Assembly (NCBI RefSeq): GCF_000186865.1 | Contig: NW_008705592.1 | Location: 151,700-215,699, forward strand | Length of the DNA: 64,000 nt | Direction: 5' to 3' | Source of the DNA: Aureococcus anophagefferens | Lineage: Eukaryota; Sar; Pelagophyceae; Pelagomonadales; Pelagomonadaceae | Shown: positions 50,308 through 59,994 of the stretch, one piece after another | Layout: each line of letters begins with the position of its first letter | How positions within the stretch are numbered: the stretch's first letter is position 1 | Program-made: the position numbers and the translations under genes | The notes under the pieces: generated by a model | What the model was told of the DNA's origin: nothing | What the model saw: only the letters and a program-made list of their open reading frames with translations | The model's database searches: none

Positions 50308-51791
50308 ATGGCGCATCGCGGACTCGTGGTGCTCGCGCCGCTGCTGGCCGCCGCCACGAACCCGCTGGTGCCGCACACGGGCATGGCGGACCCCCACGTG
50401 CACGTCTTCAACGGCACGCTCTACATGTACAGCACCCACGATCTCATCGAGCAGGGGGCGTCGGGCTGCTGCGGCGGCGACTGGTGGATCTGGACCGCGC
50501 CCTACCCCGGCGGCCCCTGGACGAACGTGTCGAGCCAGGGCCTGCCGGCCTGGACGCCCGAGTCGCTCAAGGAGACGAACAGCCTGTGGGCGACGGACGC
50601 CGCGGAGCACAAGGGCAGGTACTACTGGTACGTGTCCATCGGCGGCAAACAGATCGCCGTCTTCGAGGCCGACGCCCCGACGGGCCCCTGGCGGGACCCG
50701 CTCGGCGACTTCCTCCTCGCCAACGGCTCCTCCCTCAGCCCGCCGACGAACATCCGGGACCCGGGCGTGCTCCGCGACGACGACGGGCGCCACTATATCG
50801 TCTTCGGCGCCTGCGACGGCGCGAACCAGCCCGACGACGCGTGCTACTACGCGGCGGAGCTCCACGACGACATGATCTCCTACGAGCCGCCGCGCCACCT
50901 GTCCGTCAAGGGCGTGCTCGGCCACTTCGGCTACGGCAAGGCCGACGACAAGCCCTTTCTGCACAAGCGCGGCGACCTCTACTACCTGTCGTGGGGCTGC
51001 TTCTACGCGACGGCGTCCGAGGTCTTCGGCCCGTACCAGTACAAGGGCTGCATCATCGAGGCGGACCTCGTCGAAAAAGCATTCATGGTCGGCAACCAGA
51101 CGGCGGAGCGGTCGCAGCGCTGGCGCTCGCCGGCGTCCCGCGGCGACTTGGACCGGGAAACCCGCGCGAGCGCAGGTTCTCGCACCACATCTACTACGAC
51201 CGCCACTCGAGCTTCGTCGAGCACCTGGGCCAGTGGTACTTCTATTCGAACGACTACTCGCACAGCGACGCGCCCACGGGCGGCTTCCGCGACACGGTGG
51301 CGGCCTTTGTGCACTACCGCGACGACGGCACGATCGCGCCCGTCGAGATCACCGCGGCCGGCGTCGGGCCCCGCGACGCGCGCGCGCCGCTGCCCGCGGA
51401 GCAGTACCACCGCGTCGACGGCGCGCGCACGACCCAGGGCGGCTCGACGACGGGCTTCGTCGTCGGCGACGTCGCGGACGGGGCCGCCGTCGCCTACCGC
51501 GTCGACCGCGCGAGCCTCGGCGGCAGCGTCGCGCTCAACCTGACCTTCGCGAACGGCGGCGAGTGCGCGGGCGCCGCGACGCTCGCGGTCGCGGGGACGC
51601 CGCTCGCGACCTGCGCCCTCGCGCCCACGGGCGCCTGGGACATGTACGCGACCGTCGCCTGCGGCGCGGCCCTCGGCGCCGCGGCCCTCGCGGCGCCGGC
51701 GTCCGCGGACGGCGCCGTCGACGTCGCCGTGTCCTTCGCCGGCTGCGGCGGCGCGGCCTTCGCCAAGCTCGACACGCTCACCTTCGCGTGA
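50308..51791 (+). CDS. Secreted glycoside hydrolase family 43 protein with CBM-like C-terminus
   Basis: Exons 50308-51110 and 51176-51791, joined over a 65-nt GT-AG intron, give 472 residues. MAHRGLVVLAPLLAAATNP is a signal peptide. The five-blade propeller starts with the catalytic base region MADPHVHVFNGTLYMYSTHD; NIRDPGVLRDDDGRHYIVFG and GKADDKPFLHKRGDLYYLSWG carry the other expected acids. The joined ERFSHHIYYDRHSSFVEH continues the fold. The last ~130 residues (AEQYHRVDGARTTQGG ... ALNLTFANGG) look like a CBM6-type sugar-binding domain. It likely trims arabinose/xylose polysaccharides outside the cell. Confidence 0.88.
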
Positions 51792-51864
51792 GCACCCCCG
51801 CCGCGCCGGCGCACCCCCGGGAGAGATCCACGTGGGGCGGGGGTAACATATGCGCGCGCGCGTC

Positions 51865-53674
51865 CTAGATCGCGCCCGCGCCGCCGTCGAAGGCGCCGTC
51901 GGTCGCGTCGGCCTCGTCGCCGTGGACGAACGTGAGCTGCGTGTCGACGGCGTAGTTGTAGAGGCCCTTGCGGCCGAAGTCGACGAGGACGCGCTTCGCC
52001 GCGTTGGGCATCGTGAGCACGTTGCAGGGCCCGACGACGACGCCGCGGTCGCCGACGCGGACCGCGTTGTAGGCGACCTTGGCGACGACGCGCGTGCCCT
52101 TGGCGAAGTGGGGCGCCCCGGCGACGAGGGGCGCGTGCTTGAGGTGGCCCAGGGGCACGTCCTTGGCCGGCGCGCCGTTGGCGACGTCGACGGCGAGCGC
52201 GCCCGCGCGGCGGCCGAGCCCGAGCACGACGCCGCGGACCTTCTTGCCCAGGGCCGGCCCGACGACGACCTCGTCGCCGCGCACGAAGTTCGTGCCCTCG
52301 AGGAGCGGCGCGAGCTGGAGCTGCGTGTCGCAGCGGTAGTTGTACGCGGCCTTGTTCTCGAAGTCGACGAGCACGCGGAGGTCCGCGCGCGACATCGCGG
52401 GGTCGCTGCAGGGCCCGACGACGACGCCCCGGTCGCCGACGGTGACGGCCTCGTAGTCCACGGACGCGAGGACGACGTCGCCCTTCAAAATCGCGGGCGC
52501 GCCGGGCACGACGACGACGGGCGCCGCGCGCACGTCCGCGCCCGCGGACACCTCGGCCTCGACGCCGTTGGGGAAGCGCACGAGCAGCGCGTCCCGCAGG
52601 GACCGCGACCGGCCCCGGCCGACGACGACGCCGCGGTCGCCGACGTTGAACTTCCGCGGCCGCGCGGCCGTCGCGAGCACGCAGTCGCCCAGCACCTGCG
52701 CGGATGCCAAATCTTCAACCCGACTTCAATGTGCGCGCGATCGAACGGTGTGGAACACAGTATGTCGCTGTGCTTCGAGAACTTGACGAGAGCGATCGAT
52801 TCGTCCAAGAATCAGCCGAATCGACGTCGATGTGACCGAGCTCGAGAGTTCTCAAGTTTGGTGGGGACCCCCCGAACCGGCGGTCGGAATCCACGCCGCC
52901 CAGCGCGTGGCCGCCCAAAATGGGCGCGCGGCGCGCCTGCTGGCCCTTCGTGTAGACGTAGGTGCCCTTGCCGTCGTCGAACTTGATGCGGCAGCGCTTG
53001 TGCGGCGCCTTCTCCGACGAGTCCTCGCAGGGCCCGACGACGACGCCGCGGTCGCCGACCATGACGCGCTTCCACGCCGTCGCGGCGACGACGAGGTCGC
53101 CGACGGCGAGGTCGTACTGGAGGGGCAGCTGGCCCGCGGCCCGCGGCGCGCCCTGGCCCGACGCCCAGGGCGCCGCCGCCGCCGCCGCGCCCGAGCTCTG
53201 GCCCCAGAAGCGGCCGCCGGAAGAGCTAGCGGACCGCGACCGCTCGGGCGTCATGGACCGGCTCCGCGGCGGCGGCGGCGGCGCGCTCGCCTGGGCCCCG
53301 CTCGCGGCGCCGTGGAGCGTGTCCCAGCACGCGCGCGCGCGCTCGAGCAGGGACCGGTTCGCGCCGTCGACGCCGAGGTGCTGGCACGCCTGGTCGACGA
53401 CCTGCGCGACCGTGCCCGCGACGCCGAGCTCGCGCCGCAGGCTCGCGACGATGCGGTTCAGGGGCGGCGCGCCGTCGGGGGACGGCGCGTCCGGGGCCGG
53501 GGGCAGCGCCGCGCCGTCCGCGAAGACGGGCACGGCCTCCGCGAAGACCGCCGGCGGGCCGTCGTCGAAGCCGTTGGCCGCCATGGCCGTGGCGATGACG
53601 GGCCGCGCGGGGCCCGTGGGGGGGACCCCGCCGCCCGCGCCGCCCCCGGACGAATTCGTCATCGTGTTGCCCAT
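51865..53674 (-). CDS. Protein with KOW-like GDRGVVVGPC repeats
   Basis: Exons 53674-52907 and 52695-51865 give 532 residues. MGNTMTNSSGG could be myristoylated. Residues ~85-140 form a helical segment (NRIVASLRRELGV ... GRACWDTLHG-like). The rest contains four clear and one degenerate copy of a ~60-75-residue beta repeat with core VGDRGVVVGPC and a trailing R(I/V)LVDF...Y(N/V)Y motif. These resemble KOW/SH3-like barrels but no named family is recognised. The single intron is introner B4, between repeats 1 and 2. Confidence 0.78.
52696..52906 (-). mobile_element. Introner B4 (family B)
   Basis: TSD cccagcac (52688-52695) and cccagcgc (52899-52906), 7 of 8 identical. In the gene sense the donor is GCGCTGGG and the acceptor CGCGCAG, followed by GTGCTGGG. 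Intron 211 nt, phase 0, joining LGGH|VLGDCV. Confidence 0.9.
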
Positions 53675-53794
53675 GGTCCCCGCGGTGGAGCGCGTCCACC
53701 CGAGCAGAACTCCCTCCACCCGGGGGGCAGCCCGACGGGTACTTTTTCGCGCCGGAGGTGAAGCGGGTGACGGCACCGAGCGAAGGTGCACTTC

Positions 53795-53928
53795 GCGTCA
53801 CGGACTTCCGAACTGGGGCAGCCCCTATGGACGCGGCCGCGGACCTCGCGCGGCGAGTGTAGCGTCGCGGACTTCCGAGTGCGGGCAGCCCCCCTATGGA
53901 CGAGGCCGCGGACCTCGCGCGGCGTTCG
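53795..53928 (+). repeat. 67-bp tandem duplication of a translation start region
   Basis: Copy 1 (53795-53861) and copy 2 (53862-~53928) share GGACTTCCGA, GGGCAGCCCC, and ATGGAC.. CCGCGGACCTCGCGCGGCG. Copy 2 holds the start codon of the PqiA-like gene (53896); copy 1 holds an ATG at 53827 that opens an 11-codon ORF ending TAG at 53860-53862, encoding MDAAADLARRV, nearly the gene's own N-terminus. Confidence 0.88.
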
Positions 53929-55503
53929 CCGCTGTCGCCGCCGCTCCTCGCCGCGGCGCGGGCCGGTGCGATCGTCGCGCTCGCGGCCATGTCCGTGGCG
54001 ACGCTCCACGCGCAGCTCGTGCCGTCCTTCGCCATCGCCTGCGACGCGCGCTACAGCGTCGCCCTCCGGGCCCTGGGCCGCCAGCTCACGCTCTTCGACG
54101 ACGGCAAGCGCATCCGGGGCAAGTTCAACGTCTTCCGGACGACGCGCGAGCTCTACGACCGCGAGTCCTACGTCCTCGCGGCCGTCGTGGGCGGCCTCAG
54201 CGGCGTCTGGCCGCACCTGAAGCTCGGCGCGGTCGCGTGCGGCGTCGTCGCGAGCCGGGGCGGCCCCCTGCGGCCGCGCTGGCATCTCCTCACGTACCTG
54301 GGCCGCTTCGCCTTCGTCGACGTCATGATCGTCGCCGTGCTCGTCGCCTGCGGGCGCTTCGGCCTGGCCTACGACGACCTCGCGGCCGCGCGGCGGCCGG
54401 GCAGCGGCAACGAGACGGCCGTCGAGCCCGTGTCCGTCGACTTCGACTTCGCCTTCCGGTCCCGGCCCTGCCGGGGCGTCTTCTGGTACACGGCGGCGGT
54501 CTGCGGCTCCCAGCTCCTCTGCCACGTCGTCCTGAGCCTCCTCGTCGGCGACGCCGCGCCGCCCCAACACAAGGACGCGGCCTACGGCGCGACGGACGCC
54601 GCGGCGCCGCTCCTCGCCGACGGCGCGCCGGCGTGGACCGGCGGCGACGCCGAGGCGCCGGCGCCCGCCGGCGACGCGCCCGCGTGGTCCGCGGAGCCCG
54701 CGGAGGACAAGACGCGCGGGCCCGCGGAGAGCCGCGAGGCCGCGGCGCCGCGGCGCGACGCGCGCACGGCGTCCCTCGCCGAGGAGCAGCTCGCCTGCTG
54801 CGCGGCGGAGGCCGAGGAGTGGTCCGTGGGGCTCGTCTGCGTCTGCTTCCTCGCGCTCTTCGTCGCCTTGCGCGTCGCGCTCGGCTCGGACCGCGCGCCG
54901 CCGGTGCTCACGCTCACGGAGGAGCTCGAGGCCACGCTCACCGTCGCGGACCTCCACGGCAAGCGCTACGACCTGCCGGCCTGGGTCGAGCAGGTCGGCG
55001 TGTCGCTGCGGCGGTCCTACGAGCGGCCCCTGTCCGTCGCGGGCTTACTGCGCGACGTCGACGAGCCCGCGTCGGGCGTCGCGCCGCCGCGGCGCGCGGG
55101 GGGGCTGCGGCGGCGCGCCGTGCTCTTCGCGGTGACGCTGCCGCTCTGCCGCGTGCTCGCGGTCTTCGGGGCGTTCCTCGTGCCGGGGCGCGTCCTGCGC
55201 TACGCCGCCGTGGCCGTCGTCGACGCGCTCGGCGTCTTCGCGGCGGCGGACGCGCTCGTCTGCGCCGTCTTCGTCGCCGCGGTGGACCTGCCGAACCTCT
55301 TCACGCACCTCGTCCACGACTCGCTGCCGGGCTTCCTCAAGGAGGCGTTCACGTTCACCATGTCCGTCGACGGCGCGTCCATGGCCGTCGTCGCGGGCAT
55401 CGTCGCCTTCGAGGAGCTCTTCGCGCGCTTCCTCGCGCGGCCCGCGCTCGCGCGCGCGCAGCGGCGGGACTGGCCCCACGACGAGCGCGCGCCGCCGGCG
55501 TAA
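53896..55503 (+). CDS. PqiA-domain-like multi-pass membrane protein
   Basis: 535 residues. About eight hydrophobic helices in two groups (~20-220 and ~300-510), separated by an Ala/Pro/Glu-rich loop. Segments GGLSGVWPHLKLGAVA and LTYLGRFAFVDVMIVAVLVA fit the paraquat-inducible protein A domain, whose bacterial members assist lipid transport across the envelope. Eukaryotic algal copies are of unknown role. The C-terminal half is also hydrophobic but lacks a recognised domain. The start is in the second copy of a 67-bp duplication. Confidence 0.75.
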   Translation: MDEAADLARRSPLSPPLLAAARAGAIVALAAMSVATLHAQLVPSFAIACDARYSVALRALGRQLTLFDDGKRIRGKFNVFRTTRELYDRESYVLAAVVGGLSGVWPHLKLGAVACGVVASRGGPLRPRWHLLTYLGRFAFVDVMIVAVLVACGRFGLAYDDLAAARRPGSGNETAVEPVSVDFDFAFRSRPCRGVFWYTAAVCGSQLLCHVVLSLLVGDAAPPQHKDAAYGATDAAAPLLADGAPAWTGGDAEAPAPAGDAPAWSAEPAEDKTRGPAESREAAAPRRDARTASLAEEQLACCAAEAEEWSVGLVCVCFLALFVALRVALGSDRAPPVLTLTEELEATLTVADLHGKRYDLPAWVEQVGVSLRRSYERPLSVAGLLRDVDEPASGVAPPRRAGGLRRRAVLFAVTLPLCRVLAVFGAFLVPGRVLRYAAVAVVDALGVFAAADALVCAVFVAAVDLPNLFTHLVHDSLPGFLKEAFTFTMSVDGASMAVVAGIVAFEELFARFLARPALARAQRRDWPHDERAPPA

Positions 55504-55545
55504 AACACGGGCTCCTTCGCGTCCCGCGGCTCCAAAAAAGGTCCC

Positions 55546-57647
55546 TTAGGCGGGCCACCAGGCCGGGTAGGCGAAGACCCAGGGGGGCTGGACGCCCGAC
55601 GCCTCGAGGACGCTCTGGAGCACGCCGGCGACGCCGTCGCCCGCGAGGAGCGCGGCGCCGAAGAGCTGCGCGCGCCGGTCGCGGTGCTCCGGCGCGACGC
55701 GCCCCCACGCCGCGAAGACGCCGAGGCCCAGCAGCGAGCAGAAGACCTGGCCCGAGAGGAGGATGAGGCCGACGCCGAAGGCGATGCCCGACGGGATCAT
55801 CGGCTCGACGCGCGCGGGCGCCTGGGCAGGACAAGAGTGCGAAATTCCCAACTTCAAAGGCTCCTAGCTCGGCCATTTTCCACTCGTTTCGGCTGATTTT
55901 TGGACGAGCGATCATCTCTCGGAGCGCTCTCGAAGCGTGGGTGCTGTTTCCGAAACGCGCGCGCGCGAAACACTCAAGTTGAAGCGACGTTGAATCACCC
56001 TTGTCCTGCCCTGGCGGGCGCGAGGTCCCGCGCGACGTCGAAGCCGACGGCGGCCGCGCCCGTCGCCGCGGACAGGGCGAGGCAGTGGCGCGGGAGCGCG
56101 CCGAGGCCGCCGGCGAAGGCGAAGGCGAGGCCCCGGTAGGACTTGGCGATGACGCAGGGCAGGTCGGCCGACGGCAACGGCACGCGGTCGACGTACCACG
56201 CGTACAGGACCGCCGCGGAGACGACGGACGCGGCCGCGCCGACGCACTGGGCGGCGAAGACGGCCTTCGGCGGCGCGCCCACCAAGTGCGCCGTCTTGAA
56301 GTCGCGCACGAGGTCGAGCGCCTGGTCGATGACGGCCGTCGACAGCGCGCCGAGCGCGAGCACCGGCACGACTCTCGGCTCGCCGTACCAGGCGGCGAAG
56401 AGGATGATCATGACCTTGCCGCAGGAGCTCGCGACGTTCGACCCCGTCGTGCCCACGGCGACGGTGATGCCCAGGGACCAGAGCGGCGCCGCGAGGAGCG
56501 CGACGGCGGTCATCGCGTACGAGCACCCGAAGAGCGGCGGGAGCGCCAAGAGCGCGACGAGCGACGCCGCGGCCCAGGCCGCGACCCAGGCCCGCGTCGG
56601 CGGCCGCCAGGCCGCGGGGGCCGCGGCGCCGCCGAGGAGCGCCGCGCCGAGGTCGCCGCCGCCGCCGTCGTCGCCGCGGGGCTTCCGCCGCGGCCGGAGC
56701 CGCGCCGCGAGCCGCAGCACCTGGTAGACGGCGTCGAGGGCGATGGCGAAGATGGCGGGGACGTAGTAGTAGGCCTCGAGGCCCTCGAAGCCCGCCGCGC
56801 CCGGTGCGTACCAGTCGCCCTCGCGCGCCGCGGCGACCGGGATGAGCACCCCGGACGCGAGGATCGCGCCGAGCGCCTCGGAGAGGATGAAGCGCGCGTC
56901 GACGATGAAGCCGTGGCCGAAGGGCGCCACGCTCAGGTGGAGGGACCACTTGTGCCGCGCCTGGGCCCGCAGGCCGAAGACGGCCAGGCGCTCGACGCCG
57001 CTCCAGCACCACGCGCCCGTGGCCCAGGCCGCCGCGGGCAGCGCGCATGCGAGCAGGAACCGCGGCGCGCCGTCGTCGCCGCCGCCGTGGAGCGACTCGA
57101 TGGTCCTCGCCGCGGCGACGGCGTAGGGGAACGGCAGCGGCTCGTCCTCGACGTACCTCCGCCGCAGCGGGATCGCCAAGGCGAAGCCGATGAAGCAGAG
57201 CGCGCCGCAGTAGGCCAGGAGGCGCGGCACCGTCGGCGCCCAGGTGTCGACGTCGCCCTCGAAGCCCACGGCGTCGCGCAGCTCCGCCTGCATCGCCAGG
57301 ACCGCGAAGGGCAGCGAGCTGCCCCAGATCATCGCCGTGGCCGCGACGGCGGCCGCCATGAGCACGCAGGTCTCCGGGGCCGTCGGCGGCGGCGCGCCGG
57401 ACGCCCGCGACCAGAGCGACAGCGCCGCGTAGCCCAGGATCGCCGCGGAGATGTTGTTCGTCACGGTCCAGCCGTACTTGAGCGCGAAGTAGATGTTCTC
57501 GAGGGTCGTGACCGTGCCGATGGCGAGGCCCAGGGCGACGGCCCGGAGCGTCAGGCCCTCGTAGCCCGACGGGTCCGCCGCCGCGCCCTCGGCCTCCAGC
57601 GGCTCCCGCTCGTCGCCGCCGTGGGCCACGACCTGGGCGCACATCAT
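55546..57647 (-). CDS. Oligopeptide transporter (OPT) family protein
   Basis: Exons 57647-56022 and 55821-55546 give 633 residues with ~14 hydrophobic helices. The N-terminal part GLTLRAVALGLAIGTVTTLENIYFALKYGWT is typical of OPT proteins. ...FKTAHLVGAPPKAVFAAQCVG and the C-terminal PSGIAFGVGLILLSGQVF also match OPT. The family carries peptides, glutathione or metal-nicotianamine complexes with protons; the substrate is unknown here. The intron is introner A10, whose removal completes the last two helices. Confidence 0.9.
55822..56021 (-). mobile_element. Introner A10 (family A, antisense to host gene)
   Basis: Element 55822-56013, TSD gcgggcgc at 55814-55821 and 56014-56021. GC donor, CCCAG acceptor; exons join as RDLAPARVEPMIPSG. 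The internal orientation is antisense, like A1. Confidence 0.94.
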
Positions 57648-57763
57648 GTGCAGTGCTGCCCAGCTTCTTCAACTTGAAGTTCAAGGTCGCCGACGGTGTG
57701 AAACTTGTGCGCATGTTGACCCACGCGCGCATCCACGGCGCCATCCAGCTTATACTTGCGAAC

Positions 57764-58669
57764 TCACAGCTCGACGACCCTGAGACCGCGCGCCGCGACG
57801 TCGCGCGGGAGGCACGTCGGCGCGTGCGCGTCGAAGGTCCGCCGGAGCTCGGCGACGTAGGCGTCGAAGACGGCGCGGACCTCGGCGTCCGACGGGTCGG
57901 CTTTCGGCCCTCCCACGTCGACTACGTCGCCCCAGCGCACGTGGAGCGCGGTCCGGCGGGGCAGCGGCCAGCACCAGGGCAGGCCGAAGCGGCCCGTGCA
58001 GACCGGGAACGTGAGGCCCGTGAGCCGCCTGATCGCCGCCGTGACGCGCTCGCAGCCGTCGACGCGCTCGTACATCTGGTTCTCGCCGAAGATGTAGAGG
58101 GGCATGAGGGGCACGCCGTGGCGCATCGCCAGGCGCACGAAGCCGAGCTTCTTCGAAAAGAAGGCCTGCTCGCGGTCGTGGCGCGTGGCCGCCTGCTCGC
58201 GGACGCCGCCCGGGTTGATGGCGACGGACGCGCCGCTCCCGAGGAGGCGCTCGAGGGACGCGCGGTCCACGGGCCGGCCGTTGGCCAGCGTGAAGTGCTC
58301 GCCGAGCCAGGGCAGCGCGAAGAGCGCGGGCAGCGCCATGCCGTACCACGGCCGGCCGTGCGGTTTTCCCGCCACGGCCCAGCCGCCCATGATCATCGAC
58401 GCCGTGAAGGAGATGAAGCCGTGCGGGTGCCAGACGTAGACGACCTGGCCGCCCCGCCAGGCCATGCCCGCGCCGCCGAAGGACGCGACGGCCACGCCGG
58501 AGACGTGGCGCGCGATGAACGCGCTCGCCGCCGCGCTGAACCGCGCGAGCCATCGCGGGCCGACGTCCTCGCCGCGGCGCACGGCGCGGCGCAGCAGCGC
58601 GAGGCGGCACTGTAGCCAGCAGCCGTAGCCCGCGACGACGAGCACGGCCGTGCGCAGATCCATGTGCAT
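57764..58669 (-). CDS. DGAT2-family acyltransferase
   Basis: 301 residues. Catalytic HPHG motif in YVWHPHGF; NPGGVREQ and LYIFGENQMYERV match the DGAT2/MGAT family. A hydrophobic N-terminal segment (TAVLVVAGYGCWLQCRLALL) would anchor it in the ER. The family acylates diacylglycerol to make storage triacylglycerol; wax or monoacylglycerol substrates are possible alternatives. Confidence 0.92.
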   Translation of the reverse strand: MHMDLRTAVLVVAGYGCWLQCRLALLRRAVRRGEDVGPRWLARFSAAASAFIARHVSGVAVASFGGAGMAWRGGQVVYVWHPHGFISFTASMIMGGWAVAGKPHGRPWYGMALPALFALPWLGEHFTLANGRPVDRASLERLLGSGASVAINPGGVREQAATRHDREQAFFSKKLGFVRLAMRHGVPLMPLYIFGENQMYERVDGCERVTAAIRRLTGLTFPVCTGRFGLPWCWPLPRRTALHVRWGDVVDVGGPKADPSDAEVRAVFDAYVAELRRTFDAHAPTCLPRDVAARGLRVVEL

Positions 58670-58680
58670 TGCGAGTGCTG

Positions 58681-58912
58681 CTAGGCTAGGAGAGGTTAAC
58701 AGCTAGAGGGCCTACCCGGGGGGTTTGCGGCACCAGGCCTTGCGGCACTGGGACTCCAAGCCTAGCCGCGACCGCCACGGGCGGCCGGGCTGGCATCTAG
58801 CTCCGAGGGGCCAGGCGCGCGGGGGCTCACTCGCAGTCCGTGGACTCGCTTCGCGGCCCGCGCGGACATGCCATACTCAGGGCGGGTCCGGTTTTCCATC
58901 CAGCATTGGCGC
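58681..58912 (+). repeat. 232-bp inverted repeat, left copy
   Basis: Identical over all 232 bases, in reverse complement, to 63653-63884. Begins CTAGGCTAGGAGAGG and ends CCAGCATTGGCGC. It fills most of the 337-bp gap between the DGAT2-like and the metallo-beta-lactamase-like genes. It contains a 63-codon open frame that is also perfectly repeated but has no other support. Confidence 0.95.
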
Positions 58913-59006
58913 TGCAACCTCAAATCGCGATCAATCGTCAAGTTGCAACCCGCCTCGCAAAACGCAATGGGCTGCCCCGCTTACATGTAAGACACGAGCT
59001 CGTACC

Positions 59007-59903
59007 ATGGTCGCCGCGGGCGTGCCCGGCGCCGCCTTCAGCCGCGACCCGAGCGCCGTCGCCTTCGGGCGCGTCGAGCGGCTCACGGACCGCGTCTGGC
59101 TCGTCGTCGAGCGCGACGACGACGCGCCCGTCTTCCTCTACGTCGTCGTCGGCGCGAGCCGCGTGCTCCTCGTGGACAGCGGCGCCGGCGGCGAGCCCTA
59201 CGGCGACTGGCTCGACGGCTTCCTCATGGGCGCCGCGGGCCTCGACGCGGCGGCGCGGCCGCGGACGTGCGTGAACCTCGACGGCGGACTCCGCCACGTC
59301 GGCGGCAACGGGAGCCTCGGCGCCGCGACGACGATCGCCGCGAGCGGCCGCGACCGCGCGTTCACGGCGGCCGCGCGCGACGCCGCGCGCCGCGAGGCGC
59401 GGCGCCGCGGCCGCCGCGACCTCGAGCCCTACGACGTCGGCGCGTGGCTCGACGACGGCGCCTCGCTGGACCTCGGCGGCGGCGACGCCGTCCGCGTCGT
59501 GCAGACGCCGGGCCACGCGCCGGACGCGCTCTGCCTCTGGTACGCGCGCGACGCGATGCTCTTCGCCGGCGACCTCGTCTGCCCGCGCGCGCCCGTCGAC
59601 CTCGCGCGCGACGGCGGCGACCTCGTCCAGTACCTCGCGAGCCTCGTCAAGCTCAACGCGCTCCTCGCCGGCCGCGCGTTCGTCGTCGCCTGCGGCCGCG
59701 GGTCCGCGGACCTCCCCGGCGCGGCGCTCCTCGACCTCCAGGCCCTCGTCGACGACGCGATCACGGGCGCGGCGACGCCCGAGCCGCCGCCGGCGGGCCT
59801 CGAGGGCTGGCTTTTCGCGCGCGGCGACCTCGCCTTCACGACGCGCCGCGGCCGCTACGAGGCCCCCGTGCCCGAGGCGCGGCCGCCCCCGACCCCGCGG
59901 TAA
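59007..59903 (+). CDS. Metallo-beta-lactamase-fold protein with degenerate metal site
   Basis: 298 residues. The fold is readable: VFLYVVVGASRVLLVDSGAG, VQTPGHAPDALCLW, DAMLFAGDLVCP. The first metal motif, normally HxHxDH, reads NLDGGLRHVGGN and keeps only the last His and the GGN. The later His (TPGH) and Asp (FAGDLV) remain. Catalysis by the usual two-zinc mechanism is therefore doubtful; it may be a non-hydrolytic or one-metal relative of the glyoxalase II-like group. The C-terminal ~60 residues are Pro-rich. Confidence 0.82.
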   Translation: MVAAGVPGAAFSRDPSAVAFGRVERLTDRVWLVVERDDDAPVFLYVVVGASRVLLVDSGAGGEPYGDWLDGFLMGAAGLDAAARPRTCVNLDGGLRHVGGNGSLGAATTIAASGRDRAFTAAARDAARREARRRGRRDLEPYDVGAWLDDGASLDLGGGDAVRVVQTPGHAPDALCLWYARDAMLFAGDLVCPRAPVDLARDGGDLVQYLASLVKLNALLAGRAFVVACGRGSADLPGAALLDLQALVDDAITGAATPEPPPAGLEGWLFARGDLAFTTRRGRYEAPVPEARPPPTPR

Positions 59904-59925
59904 CGAAGGCCGCGTCGTTACGGGC

Positions 59926-59985
59926 GGCGCGCGGGTCGGCCGGCGGCGCCCGAGTGTCGGCGCCGCCGGCGTCATGGGGCGCGCC
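59926..59985 (-). promoter_or_regulatory. SECIS element of the glutathione peroxidase mRNA
   Basis: On the - strand, starting 10 nt after the TAG stop: lower helix GGCGCGC / GCGCGCC, internal loop CCCA / CC, quartet TGAC / CGAC, upper helix of 12 perfect pairs (GCCGGCGGCGCC / GGCGCCGCCGGC), apical loop of 8 nt (GACACTCG). This is the layout of a eukaryotic SECIS; the usual AA in the apical loop is not evident. Confidence 0.8.
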
Positions 59986-59994
59986 CATCGCCCG

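Noticed and set aside
58725..58913. 63-codon ORF in the 232-bp inverted repeat (also at 63840-63652)
   Set aside because: Present only because both repeat copies are identical; no domain, Arg/Gly/Ser-rich, and the frame merely runs on into flanking sequence.
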